A stretch of DNA of 64,000 bases from the NCBI RefSeq assembly GCF_002994745.2, contig NC_037093.1, forward strand, positions 68,653,510-68,717,509. Direction: 5' to 3'. The translations under genes were made by a program, and so were the position numbers. How positions within the stretch are numbered: the stretch's first letter is position 1; each line of letters begins with the position of its first letter. This document shows, one piece after another, positions 13,354 through 24,557 of the stretch. Below the pieces are notes generated by a model, which did no database searches, was not told where the DNA came from, and saw only the letters and a program-made list of their open reading frames with translations. The DNA comes from Rosa chinensis. Its lineage: Eukaryota > Streptophyta > Magnoliopsida > Rosales > Rosaceae.

Positions 13354-15175
13354 TCATAATATGGATTGCAATTCCTTCAGTTCTGGGTCTGAAATATCAA
13401 CATCTGCATTCTCTAATGACCTCCTATAAGAATTGGCCGCGACTTTCCCCTTGTCTAGCACATCTGAAGGCACAGTTTTGAGGAGGCTGCAGAAAGTATG
13501 GTCAGTTTTCAGAAACTGTAGCTTTGTGGTGTATGCAAGAAATTAGAGCATGGAAGAACGGGATGATGATGTATGATGTTTCAGGCAACAAAATAGAGGA
13601 AGAGTAAGGCAATACTGTAAAGATTCACCTGTCCAATGCATTGAGGGCAGTATTGGTCTGTGTCTTCATTGAATTGACTGAAGCTCCTGGGTCATTTCTT
13701 GTGGCGCGTAAAAGCAAGTTATCTAGTTCCTCCAAGGCCCTTCAAAATGAAATTTCACAGGTATTAAAAGTGAGTGGAAATCAACCATAAACTTGTTGCT
13801 GTTCTTGTGGTCACATTTCAAAATACTCGACCCCTTCAGAAGTTTAAAAGAGGAAGTATTCCAAGTTAGGTAGCTCTCACAAACCATCATTGTATTCATC
13901 AGAGAACAAAAGGAAGACTCTGCGTTGAAATCCAACTATGTTCAACAAAGTGATAGTACCTGAGACATTGATCGACACTGGTAGATGCAGTTTTCCCATC
14001 GCCACTGTCTGAAGCATATTGTGCCACCTACAGTTCCGAAGAAAATTTCCTAAGCTCTTATGAATTCATGCATATAAAAAACTGCCATAAAGCAACTGCG
14101 AAATAAGCTTCAAAAGTCTCTGCATTTTCCTCCTAGTGTTTGTTGGAAAAGTTAGCCAGATTTTTCTTCCATACACATGTACGAGCTAAGGCACGAGGCT
14201 AAGGCTTATAGCCATTCAGTTGAATCTTGCAAGTAATCACACAGCACAGAGCTACTCTTATCTTTTGACATGTAGGAATACAATGCATCAAAATTGAAAG
14301 AGTAAAGCATCAACAAAAAATCTCTAGGAATCCTAAACTTACAGCTCTAATATTAACACGAAGAGACGCTGCAGGGCCGGAGCGCAGTAGAGACCGACAG
14401 GTAGCAAACTGCGGCTGATCATCTTCCAGAGTTTTCTCTACACGTATGGAAAGATCATACAAGCACAAAACTTCATCAATAATCACTCTATATCACAATG
14501 TTGTAAATACATATATATATATTCCTTCCAAAGTACATAATGAATCATCAACCATGACAAGGACAATAAATCATTGGCCAAGCAATAGAACAGAAGGAAA
14601 AGGTAAATTACCCAAGTCCTTGATTTGTAACTGGGTCAATATAACCGGTGATACATAAGCCTCGAGCGGGTCAAGCTTCTTCCTGATTCATAAAATTTGT
14701 TGGTCACTAAATAAGCTGTTTCCTGATTCGTCAAATTTGGAATATTAGTTGGTCACATAATGTATTAAGTGACAAAAGCTCAAGACTGATCAAATTCGTT
14801 ACCTTTTCACGTACTTATCGAACACGCCTCCAGCAACAGCATCTGCCCCAAGTAAATTTTTATTCATGCAATAGATTAAAAAAAAAAAACTTATTTGATT
14901 TGTTACCAATTACCAAACAGATTTATTCAAAAAAGAAAAAAGAAAAATACCAAACAGAGTTATGGGGATTAGAGAGGCGTACGGTCAGGGGAGAAGAGCA
15001 AATGTGAGAGAGCGAGAGAGAGGGAGATGGAGACCAATCGCCTGCTTTCCCGCCAATTTTGGGGTGACAGTGCGCACCTCACTGGCCGGAACTTGTTTGC
15101 TCTGGTAGAGACGGTTGAGGAAGTGAAGGGGTTCGTGCTAACGTGCGCAGTGGCGCTCAGTGTAGCACTAGCCAT
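13354..15175 (-). CDS. MPH2: Thylakoid lumenal 16.5 kDa protein (MPH2-like), 7 exons
   Basis: Chloroplast lumen protein; the Arabidopsis counterpart (At4g02530, MPH2) helps keep photosystem II working under high or fluctuating light. Minus-strand exons 15175-14983, 14842-14803, 14682-14612, 14437-14343, 14027-13960, 13739-13629 and 13486-13354 join in phase with GT-AG introns to 711 nt, 236 residues. The N-terminus is a Ser/Thr/Ala-rich transit peptide. It is followed by a twin-arginine plus hydrophobic stretch (RESRRLVSISLSLALSHLLF), suggesting Tat import into the lumen. The mature part contains VFDKYVKRKKLDPLEAY, QLQIKDL, CRSLLRSGPAASLRVNIRAVAQYAS and DQCLRALEELDNLLLRA. No domain of known catalysis is seen. 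The family call rests on recalled sequence; the gene model itself is well supported by phase. Confidence 0.82.
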
Positions 15176-15559
15176 TGCCCAACTCGGATAGCATCGAGGC
15201 GAAGCTGGGACTTATCCGTTTACTTATGGGGAAATTACTTATCCACCCTCAGGTAATTGAGGGATTTGGTATCCATTCCTACTTGCAAAGACAGTGACGT
15301 TCATACGACCGCAAGTTTCCAAATTAATTGAGGCTTAGGGCGAGTTTGGCCCCGAGGTGATTAATTTAAAATCGGCTTTAGCTGTGCTGTGAGAATAATC
15401 AGTTGTGAAATTAAGTAGCTGAGTGTTTGGTAAACTGTGCTTTTAAAAGTGCTGTGAGTACAAAAGCAGTGTTTAAGTGTTTGGTAAACTTTAGTATAAA
15501 AGTGCTGTAAGTTTAGAAAATGACCAAAAAGGACATAATGTTAAAATGATGTTACTTAT
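15176..15559. other. Upstream region of the lumenal gene with MITE-like sequence
   Basis: It contains the promoter and leader of the minus-strand gene. At about 15340-15520 there is a repeat-like stretch in which GTGTTTGGTAAACT occurs twice with AGTGCTGTGAG words, similar in style to common plant MITEs. Ends and target duplication were not found. Confidence 0.35.
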
Positions 15560-16290
15560 ATATCGTGACTTTCCGAAGTTCTGGGGTTTTGAAAATTTAT
15601 TCAAGGAAATAGAAATCAAGTGGCGCGATCTGAGCCGTCAATTTCCTCCACCATCCAATCTGGTCCGTTGATTTGGCTTTAAAAAGGAAAGGAATTGGCC
15701 TAGAAAGCTCGAGAGAGAGAGAGAGGGAGCTTGGAGTCAGAAGGCCACCGACCCGGAAGAGAAGCCTGACCGGAACTTTCATCTCCGACCACCCCACGAC
15801 GGCGCACGGGCACCATCCTCTTCGTCTCATCATACCCGTCACGTATGTGGCCGTTGATTGTCCATGCACCGGACGACGAAGAAGAATCAAAACGGTGAGA
15901 AGGTCCGACTGCTCCGGCTAGTTTCAGCGAATTCCGGTGACTCCGGCCACCGATTGGCTTGCATGTTGTATGAAACCTCATCTTCTCGTCATGGTCTACA
16001 TGGCTGTGTGATTATTTTCTGAATTCGATTATGTTCTAATGATTTTCGTTTTTGGGAATTCTCAGCTTCGTCGCGGTTCCTCGATGCCGGCGACTTTTCC
16101 AGCTCTTCTCGGCTTACTCCTGGCTTTGTTGCATCTGTAGAAGAAAGCTGACCACGATTGGAGTTGGAAGTCACCTGTGATATGATGGCCGACATCACGA
16201 ACCCACCTGTGATATCCAGAGTCAGTTGTTCCTAATGGAGCAAAGTCCAATTTTTTCAGGTTCCTCATCCTGAAAGAGAACAAGAAAAAT
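15560..16290 (+). mobile_element. Relic of a long gypsy-type LTR
   Basis: This stretch matches, with divergence, the 5' third of the 3.1-kb LTR-like element at 53016-56128. Shared parts are a GACGCGATCT-like segment then a CCGTC word (15620 against 53280), the block of short CCGGCGACTCCGG words (15930 against 53600), and TATGAAAC...GATCTTCTC...CTACATG (15970 against 53640). The two ends are missing or decayed. The ORFs inside it are chance frames in GC-rich sequence. The family placement is inference. Confidence 0.55.
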
Positions 16291-16744
16291 GGTTAGTTTC
16301 GGAGCGGAAAAAACTACCACGAAAACATATAAAATTTCTGAGCGTAATCGCTTCCAAGAAATTCAATTCCAAGAGGGCTTGGATTATATCGAAATAATGA
16401 TGTTTGTGGTCGTTTGTTTCTTCTCAACAAACTCTAAGTTTGGAGGACTCTACAAGCTCCAAGCTTGGAGTGAGCACGAACCCCCACAGTTTGGCTTAAT
16501 TATGTCTCCCCTATAATTAAGAAAGGGGGGGGGGGGGTAGAAGAAGAGAGTTTGCAAGCCCTCGAGAAAAAGAAGAGAAATTGAATTTATAAAAAAAAGG
16601 GGAACTTTTAGTAAAAAAATACATTGAAATAGGTCGGCGGAAAATTTGGCAAGAAAAAGTCACCGGAAATGGCCTGAAAAGTTGTCGGAGCTTACGTGGC
16701 AGGGCTGCTGACGTCAATGGGCCTGTGGGCTACTGGGCATGGGC
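16291..16744. other. Unclassified intergenic DNA
   Basis: No gene is recognised. A G-run lies at 16526-16538. A stretch at about 16620-16740 with CCGGAAATGGCC and ACGTGGCAG words looks like part of an old repeat. The segment ends where a hAT-like terminus begins. Confidence 0.4.
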
Positions 16745-17400
16745 TAGGGGTGGGTTCGGGAAACCGAAAACCGAAAAAAACCGAGCCGAAAGCCTAACCG
16801 AAGCCGGTTCGGTTCGGTTTTCGGTTTTAATATGTCAAAAACCGAACTGAACCGAAAAAACTGAACTGGTCAAAAACGACGTCGTTTTGTCTATGTTTTG
16901 ACTTTTAAGTCAGAAACCCTAAGTGGTTCCACGACTTCTCTCATTCTCGTTTCTCGCCTCTCTAATTCAGTTTTTCTCTTTCTTCTCTGGCCTCTCACTC
17001 TCTCTTTCTTCTCTTCATCAATCCTCTTAGTTTTCTCTTCGTCATTGAGAATTCAAGATTGCCAAGGGCCGCTGCTCTGTCTACACTCATCTCTTCTTCA
17101 TAATCCGCAGATCCAGAGCCTCTTTCTCAAGTACTCTTTCTATTTCTCTCTGTATTTGCAGATCTCTATAGATCTTTCTCTTTCTGTTTGATTCTAGTTG
17201 ATATTAACAGTTTTGTATTTCGTGAAAACAGAGATGAAGGTGATCGTTGCATATTTGCTCGCTGTGTTGGGTGGCAAGACCAGCCCTAGAATCTGCCGAA
17301 GACATCCTTGGCGCCGGTATGTTTTGGCTTTCTATGATTCATTTGCTTATTGTGTGGTTAAACATAGACCCAAAGTTTGTGGCTTTATGATCGATTAGTG
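16745..17400 (+). mobile_element. hAT-like 5' terminus with adjoining gene fragment
   Basis: It starts TAGGGGTGGGTTCGGG, a common plant hAT terminal form, followed at 16755-16870 by many AACCGAA/TTCGGTT words in both orientations, typical hAT subterminal repeats. Downstream is promoter-like and CT-rich leader sequence and then a ribosomal protein P2 fragment (17234-17316). The opposite terminus was not found before the copia element, so the element is truncated or interrupted. Confidence 0.5.
17234..17316 (+). pseudogene. 60S acidic ribosomal protein P2 gene fragment
   Basis: The ATG at 17234 opens MKVIVAYLLAVLGGKTSP, which matches the highly conserved N-terminus of plant P2 stalk proteins (usual form MKVVAAYLLAVLGG). 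After the proline the frame is shifted. In another frame the next codons read SAEDILGA, the expected continuation, and a GT follows at 17317 that would fit an exon end. The preceding 250 bases look like an RP gene leader (CT-rich, AAACCCTA-like). The hinge and acidic C-terminus are absent, so this is a broken fragment beside, and possibly captured by, the hAT-like element. Confidence 0.7.
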
Positions 17401-18750
17401 CTGAATCTAATTATGCATACTATGAAAAATGACCCCCAAAATGTCTAAAGTGATGTTTGACTGTTTGAGTTTCTCTTAGGAGCTTTCTGTTCAGAGTTTT
17501 CAGTTTAGTTCGTGGGTATGTTGGGATGTGGGTATCAGTTCGTGCCAATGTCGGGAGACAGTTTGCAAGGGAGGCATTGCAGATTTGCAGGTTCTTATCC
17601 TTCGTAGTTAGTTGTATGAGAATGCATTACTTGTCTGCTGCATCTTAATCATAAATTTATTAACTTTAGTCATTGAAAGGAGGCAACCACAATGACATGT
17701 GTCATCGATGTGGATCAAGTGAGCATTGGTTCAAGCAATGCAAGGCAAGGCAAGGCAAGGGAGCAACTAGCTTCAAGATACAGGGCATACAGGGACCTGA
17801 GGGAGCAAGAAGTGTACCTTGCAGAAGAAGAAGAAAATGGTGGAGACATCCATCTCACCATAGAAGACTTCAAAGCTGATGATGAAGTGCACAAGGATGG
17901 TTTAGGGTTTAGGGACCTATTCAACCAACTTGCGGACCATTTAGATATTTTATGGTGTTGGTTGATGCATCGACACGATGGTCACATGTCATGCTATTGT
18001 CCACAAGAAATGCTGCATTTGCTAAACTCCTAGCACAAATCATTAAATTAAGGGCTTACCACCCTGATCATCCCATTAAGTCAATTCGTTTTGACAATGC
18101 TGGAGAGTTTACATCAAAAATGTTTGATGATTATTGCATGTCCATTGGGATTGAGGTTGAACACCTTGTTCCTCATGTTCACACCTCAAATGGTCTCGCA
18201 GAAGCTGCCATTAAAAGACTTCAAATGGTCACTAAAGCATTGGTTATGCGCACCAATCTCCCTGTTTCTGCTTGGAGCTATGCAATATTGCATGCAACAG
18301 TGCTTATTCGTCTGAGGCCGACTGCCACTCACCCCTTTTCTACGTCCCAGATGGTTACTGGATATGAGCTTGATGCCTCACACTTACACATATTTGGGTG
18401 TACAGTTTATGTGTCAATTGCGCTGCCACATCGCACCAAAATGGGTCCTCAAAGACAATTAGGCATTTATGTTGGATATGACTCTCCAACCATTATCCGC
18501 TACTTAGAACCCTTGACAGGCGATCTATTTACCGCTAGATTTGCTGATTGTCACTTTGATGAGACAGTATTCTCGTCGTTAGGGGGAGATAGGAACAATA
18601 ATGTTCAACAGGCACGACAGGAATTCTTGTGGTCTGTCCCCACTTTGTCTCATCTTAATCCCCAAACCGTACAGTCTGAAATTGAAGTGCGGAGAATTCT
18701 CGTTCTTCAGAATGTAGCAGACGCTATGCCTGATGCGTTTTCTGATATCG

Positions 18751-18957
18751 CTAAAGTGACAAGATCACATATACCTGCTGCAAACGTACCTGCAAGGATT
18801 GATGTCCCTAAAAATCATGAACATGACACCACCCCTAAGGGTATTGGGCATGGCTAAAGTGACAAGATCACATATACCTGCTGCAAACGTGCCTGCAAGG
18901 ATTGATGTCCCTAAAAATCATGGACATGGCACCACCCCTAAGGGTATTGGGTATGGC
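18751..18957 (+). repeat. 103-bp tandem duplication inside copia pol
   Basis: The segment starting CTAAAGTGACAAGATCACAT at 18751 recurs at 18854 with only a few substitutions. The unit is 103 bp, not a multiple of three, so the second copy is read in another frame and the polyprotein is split here. Confidence 0.85.
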
Positions 18958-21319
18958 GCCTCCACTACTAATAGTGATTGCAATGTGGCTCAGGCCGGGC
19001 TCCCAGCAAGGAAACGTGGGAGGCCCAAAGGTTCGATGGATTCTCGCCTGAGAAAGAAAGAGAGTTTGGCACAGAAAGATCCATTAATCATCGACATAAA
19101 TAACCCGTTTCATGAAGATATTCTGGATTATGGTTATGTCCAAGAGACATCATTGGGGGACGCTCCAATGTTAGAACCAATTCCAGGGAATAGGGAGATC
19201 TCCATGAATTACACTAGTGTATATGAGACGTTGAATCAAGATTCTATTATCCTTGCTCAAGGAATTATAGAACACGATGATATCGAACCTCGCTTCGTTG
19301 AGGAATGTCAACGAAGAGCAGACTGGCCTAAATAGAAAGATGCGATCCAGGTTGAATTGGATTCACTAACAAAGAGACAGGTATTTGGGCCTATAACGCT
19401 AACACCCCCAAATATAAAGTCTGTTGGTCATAAATGGGTCTTTGTTAGAAAGCGTAATGAGAAAAATGAGGTTGTTAGATACAAAGCCCGCCTTATGGCG
19501 CAAGGTTTCTCACAACACCCTTGACTCGACTACGAGGAGACATATTCTCCCATAATGGATGTTAAAAAACTTGACATGCAACTTATGGATGTGGTTACAA
19601 CATATCTCTATGGGAATCTAGATTCAGAGATATATATGAAGGTTCCAGATGGACTTCAATTACCTAAGTCAAGTGGCTCTAAACCACGGAGCACGTTTTC
19701 AATAAAATTGAGACGCTCACTATATGGATTGAAACAATCCGGACGGATGTGGTATAACTATCTAAGTGACTACTTGATTAGGAAGGGATATGTCAACAAT
19801 GAAATATATCCATGTGTGTTTATAAAGAGGACAAGTTCCGGATCTGCAATTGTAGCAGTTTATGTCGATGACATGAACCTAATTGAAACTCTAGATGAGT
19901 TAAAGGAAACTGCTAAGTACTAAAATTCCGAATTTGAGATAAAAAAATATTGGGAAAACACGGTTTTACTTCGGACTAGAACTCGAGCACCGTAGTGATG
20001 GGATTATGATCCATCAGTCAACATATACTCAAAAATTATTAAGGCGCTTTAATGAAGATAAAGCAAAGCCTGTGAGTACTCTCATGATCGGTCATAGTCT
20101 TGAGCATGAAAAAGATCCGTTTCGTCCAACGGATGAGGACGAAGACTTATTAGAGGCTGAAGTGCCCTATCTAAGTGCAATAGGCGCATTATTGTACTTA
20201 GCTCAATGCACAAGACCAGACATCTCATTCGCAGTGAACTTGTTAGCTCGACACAGTTCTGCGCCAACACACCGCCATTGGATTGGCATAAAGACAATCT
20301 TTCGATACTTGAGAGGTACGATTGATATGGGCTTGTTCTATCCCTACAGAGAGAAGAAATAACGGAAGTGTGGGATCGAACTCCACAAGGCAAAACACCA
20401 CCTTCTGTGCTCTTCCTCCCTTCCATCAAAATGACAACGATGTCTTGATGGGTTTTGCCGATGCAAGTTATCTCTCTGACCCTCACAAAGGTCGCTCCCA
20501 AACGGGTAATGTCTTTACCATGGAAAGCACTGCGATATCTTAGAGTTCTACAAAGCAGACCCTTGTTGCTACTTCCTCAAATCATGCAGAGATTATCGCT
20601 CTACATGAAGCCGTGTGAGAATGCATATGGCTAAGGTCTGTAGTTAGACACATTTGAGAAACTTATGGTTTGAAGTCTACCACAGATGAACCTACATGCA
20701 TTTATAAAGATAATGCAGCTTGTATTGAGCAAACGAAGTTAGGTTTCATCAAGGGCGACAACACCAGGCATATATCGCCTAAGTTCTTTTACAATCAACA
20801 ACAACAAACACTTCTAAATATTGAAGTGAATCAAATCCGTTCAGAGGATAATGTAACGGACTTGTTTACCAAGTCGTTACCTAAATCCACCTTCGAGAAA
20901 CATGTGAAAAGCATCGGATTAAGAAAGTTATCCTAATTCCCATAATTGTAGAAATCAGGGGGAGACCTTGACATCAGGGGGAGGTATGATATCTACATGT
21001 TCGATCTCGAAGAGTGAAGGACGTGTTGTGCTCTTTTTGCCCTTCGAACAGAGTTATTTTTGTCCCACATGGTTTTTGTTACCTGACAAGGTTTTTAGTG
21101 AGGCAACGATCCAAACGTCATCACCGAGTTTGAGCGGCATAAGGGGGAGTGTGGAAGGATGTCGACTACTTCACATTCACGCGCGTTGTGCTTTTTTTCT
21201 CCTTCGACCAAGGTTGTTTTTTCCCACAAAGTTTTTATTACTTGGCAAGGTTTTTGATGAGGCAACTTAGAAGCGCGTAGCAGAGGCAACACTATTAACA
21301 TGGAATATCTAAGGGGGAG

Positions 21320-21517
21320 TGTTGTAAATAATAATGATTATTCATGCAATATGTATTACTTAATGTATGCGATTGACAAACTCGTAATGTATGCGATTGA
21401 TATACTTGTAATATGCGATTGATTAGTATAGCTATTATGTATTGCCTTTTGTATACATGATGTAACCCTATATAAACCTCAAGGTGAGATGAATACAATA
21501 CAATTATCCAATTCTCT

Positions 21518-21523
<6 letters not shown>
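21320..21523 (+). repeat. 3' LTR of the copia element
   Basis: This 204-bp segment begins TGTTGTAAAT and ends CTCTACAACA, giving matched TGTTGTA/TACAACA termini, directly after a polypurine tract (AAGGGGGAG, 21311-21319). It contains a TATA box (CCTATATAAACC, about 21469-21480) and three copies of a TATGCGATTGA word near 21366-21420. No second copy exists in the window for comparison. A (TA)n run follows to about 21564. Confidence 0.75.
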
Positions 21524-21564
<41 letters not shown>

Positions 21565-21567
<3 letters not shown>

Positions 21568-22027
21568 GGTGAGAACCCCATCAAATGGGTTCTCAATCTA
21601 CACCTCAATTATTATTATCATTGTTGATAATTTCATTAATCTGTGAGCGGAACGTGATGTTTGAACTTCAAGTACAGTTATAAATATATTAAAAGAGAAT
21701 AATGAAATAATAGAGATGAGAACCAAACATCATCAAGATAAGAAATACCAGCAAAGTGTGTCAAGCAATTGGCAAATAGTTTTGTCCATCGCTTATAAAA
21801 ATGTAGTCTGGTCCAAGTTAACTCATTATCTCTTATCTCGTTATTACTTTGGCTAATTTGCGTTTTCTTTACTCCGGTCAATGATAAACTAGTACACTAA
21901 TCTTTCATGGAAATAGAGGTAGAGTTGGTTATTGCAAGAGTATCGCAATCTAAGGTAAAGTAGCTTTCCGGTGAGTCGTTGACTTTTTAGATATCATAAC
22001 ATTTTGTGAATAATAACATTTAAAAAA
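21565..22027. other. Unclassified AT-rich spacer
   Basis: No gene is recognised. It begins after the (TA)n tract with a short inverted pair (GGGTGAGAACCCCATC/ATGGGTTCTCAATC) near 21567-21598 that may be a small element end. The rest is AT-rich without structure I can name. Confidence 0.4.
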
Positions 22028-22413
22028 GGACTAAATTCTGCTTACTACATTGTGCTTTCAAGGGTTCATCAGTTCAGTCCCTGCACTTCTAATTTAATCA
22101 GAAAAGTCCTTGCACTCTCCAATTTCGTCAAATCTATCCAATCCATCACCACTCCGTCAATTTTCGGGGAAAATTTCCAAACTACCCATCTGCATTCACA
22201 ACACTAATGCGTCGGCGGGCTACCTAGCGATGCGTAGTTTGGAAATTTTCCCTTTAAGAAGGTCCCACGTCACCATTTTAACAGCGGAATAATGACGGAT
22301 TGGATCGATTAGATGAAATTGGAGAGTGCAAGGCCTTTTCTGATTAAATTAGAAGTGTAAGGACTAAACTGATGAACCCTTGAAAGTACAAGGTAGTAAG
22401 CATAATTTATTCC
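22028..22413. mobile_element. MULE-type MITE (386 bp)
   Basis: The two halves are inverted copies of about 130-150 bp. The left arm starts GGACTAAATTCTGCTTACTAC and the right arm, reversed, starts GGAATAAATTATGCTTACTAC. Both continue through matching TTCAAGGGTTCATCAGTT and CTTGCACTCTCCAATTTC words. The flanks are TTTAAAAAA (22019-22027) and TTTAAAAAC (22414-22422), a 9-bp duplication with one mismatch, as made by Mutator-like transposases. No coding content. The terminus resembles that of the Pack-MULE at 29919. Confidence 0.82.
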
Positions 22414-23534
22414 TTTAAAAACAATGTCGTTTTGTACTAGTAAACCCATTAATCCTCCATGCATTCCGAAACATACCCAAAAAGGAACAGACCTTGAACA
22501 CCCTTGCAGTGAGAATTTTTCCAACCATGAAAACCTCAGATTGCCTAAAACCCTTCCACCTACTTCCTCCCCTCAGCAATCACAAGAGAAGAAGCCAGAT
22601 AAGTGGCCATGTTATCAATAAAACTCATGAAGATTGCACAGAAACAGTAACCTTAACCCTAGGTTTTTTTTTTCGAGGGAGAAACGGCTGCTAACTCTAC
22701 TTTAAGATTCTCTACTATAATTGCTTTTTCCTATGATCTACTATAATTTGCTATTAGGCTGCCACATCAGCATCAGCCAATCAACGACTAATAATAAAGA
22801 GTCTACAAAATCACATTGGTGGACTTGAAGCACCATATCGTGTCCTCTCTTCTCCTTCTTCCCTTCTCTCTCGCCTTCTCTGTAATTAAAACTGAGACTG
22901 TTGCAGACAACTTTCTCAATGAAAAGAGTTGCAGTCATCTTTCTTTAAACACAAAATAGCAATTCTTTCTTTAAACACAAAATACCCTCAAATTCATGAA
23001 AGACCTTACAGTATGAACAAAACTCAGTTGAAATCAATTTATAAGTACAAAAACCCAGAAAATAGAAAGTAATCGACAATGACAAATCTCGTATGAGATT
23101 ATGATGATTCTTCATAGATGTAGGATTCTGCAAGTGTTTCAAGGACTACTCAAGAGGATTCTTGAAGCTCCAAAACGGATATAACAATTTCGTCATGTTC
23201 GATGAAAACCCATAATGGAAGTTGCTGGTAGTTGTTTCATAACTAGATAAGAATCATAAACCAGATCGATATGAGAGAAAGAGAGATGGGATCTGCTATT
23301 GCTTTGTGAAAATTGGGCTCTTGCAAATTTTTCATCTCAGCCATCAGATTTTATTAAGATGATGTGGCTGGCTCTCATAAAAATCCAAGCAGATCTGAGC
23401 ATTATATTTTCTAGCAGAGAATCCAAGTCCAACTTAAATGGGTACAATAAGAGGTAAATATTTCATATTTAAAGTTGGGGAACTTGGGATAGAAAGTGGA
23501 AATTTTCTTAGGTATCCCATTTTTTGAACAATTG
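22414..23534. other. Unclassified spacer
   Basis: No recognised gene. Short frames at 22424-22694 show no family motif. The base composition and scattered repeats look like decayed mobile DNA, but no ends or target duplications were found. Confidence 0.35.
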
Positions 23535-23547
23535 AGCCGAAGAAAAG

Positions 23548-23673
23548 CTGACGATGTGGTGTTAACTCAATGGTTAGAACACCCACTACCTAAGATCTAG
23601 GTCCTGGGTTTGAGTTACCATGAGAGTAGGAGTGAAATCATTTTATCCTCTTTAAAAATTAAAAGAAAAAAAA
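23548..23673 (+). mobile_element. tRNA-derived SINE with 13-bp target duplication
   Basis: The 13-mer AGCCGAAGAAAAG flanks the segment at 23535-23547 and 23674-23686. The body starts with a tRNA-like head: an A-box-like TCAATGGTTAGAACACC at about 23567 and a B-box-like GGTTTGAGTTACC about 40 bases later. It ends in an A-rich tail. This is the form of a plant SINE with an internal pol III promoter, moved by LINE machinery. It is not a functional tRNA: no acceptor stem closes. Confidence 0.78.
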
Positions 23674-23943
23674 AGCCGAAGAAAAGTAGAGAAGAGAAAG
23701 GAAGAAGTGCCCAGTTGTAAACTCTCAGTTTGGGTGTATATAGATATAGGTATACAATGGTTAGAGCACCCACTACCTAAGATCTAGGTCCTGGGTTTGA
23801 GTCACCATGAGAGTAGGAGTGAAATCCTTTTATCCTCTTTAAAAATTAAAAGAAAAAAAAAAAGCCGAAGAAAAGTAGAGAAGAGAAAGGAAGAAGTGCC
23901 CAGTTGTAAACTCTCAGTTTGGGTGTATATAGATATAGGTATA
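23568..23943 (+). repeat. 187-bp tandem duplication containing the SINE
   Basis: The stretch beginning CAATGGTTAG at 23568 is repeated from 23755 with near identity (the second unit is about 189 bp because of A-run length). Each unit holds most of the SINE plus its right flank to TATAGATATAGGTAT. Because the second unit also carries the SINE's right target-site copy, the duplication happened after insertion. Confidence 0.88.
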
Positions 23944-24256
23944 TAATCTAATCCTGAGGCCAAGATGTAAGATAACATGAATCACACAAGATCAATCACA
24001 AAATCACATAACAAAAGCACCTGCACAAGAATCAACCAAGTTATGCAGCACACCAGAAACTTTCCTAGTCGGTTTAGGAATAACCACCTGGATTCACATA
24101 CACTTTCAATCCCAGCAGCCACAGCTTGTCCAAGAGCATTCATCAAGGCAGACATCTTCAAGGATCTGAAACGAGCAGCTGCACTATGGAGGAAGGTCTT
24201 CTATGTTTCAACACTTTATGCTTCAGAATGGGACTGATAATGTATGCAAAAGGTAG

Positions 24257-24557
24257 TGTTGAATATAGGGACTTTCTTCTCCTTTTATATTGGCCAAAAC
24301 CTCATCCCGGACTCATCCCATAAGGAGTCCTAGTTTTACTTCACGTTTATCAGATAGAAGACTTAAGCTTTATCACAATTGTTTATGTTAATCAGGTTTT
24401 AACAATGAGAGTCCTACTCCCATCAAGAGATATACACCTCGATGGGTGACTGGTATTAGATTTACAGCTACATATTTCTTGTTATTTATTCAACTAAATC
24501 AATTGTTCCATTTACTTAAATGCTTTTAGATAATGATAAGTCCACTTTATTCCAACA
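24257..24557 (-). repeat. Probable 3' LTR of the minus-strand copia
   Basis: Read on minus, a polypurine-like tract (CCAAGTGGGAGAA) is followed by TGTTGGAATAAAG... and, 301 bp later, ...CTATATTCAACA, matching TGTTG/CAACA ends. It lies at the expected place, downstream of the RNase H region of the element at 25.1-29.4 kb. No partner LTR was found upstream of gag, so the boundaries rest on termini alone. Confidence 0.5.

Larger units (their letters stand above)
17660..21523 (+). mobile_element. 5'-truncated Ty1/copia retrotransposon
   Basis: Pieces of one pol polyprotein lie in order on +. They are a gag zinc knuckle (CHRCGSSEHWFKQC, 17690-17740), integrase core and C-terminal part (17952-18857), linker (18799-19335), reverse transcriptase with the YVDD box (19335-19923), and RNase H (20006-20936, ending near TKSLPKSTFEKH). 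Integrase before RT is the copia order. It is broken by a 103-bp tandem duplication at 18751-18957 that changes frame, by stops at 19333-19335 and about 19522, and by further frame changes. A 3' LTR is present (21320-21523), but no 5' LTR, primer-binding site or start of gag was found. Not coding-competent. Confidence 0.88.

Noticed and set aside
15597..15981. Overlapping frames on both strands
   Set aside because: They lie in GC-rich LTR relic sequence that recurs at 53.3-53.6 kb; no conserved protein is encoded in either copy.
23550..23640. Possible tRNA gene (A- and B-box-like motifs)
   Set aside because: No acceptor stem or anticodon arm closes, and an A-rich tail with a 13-bp duplication shows a SINE instead.
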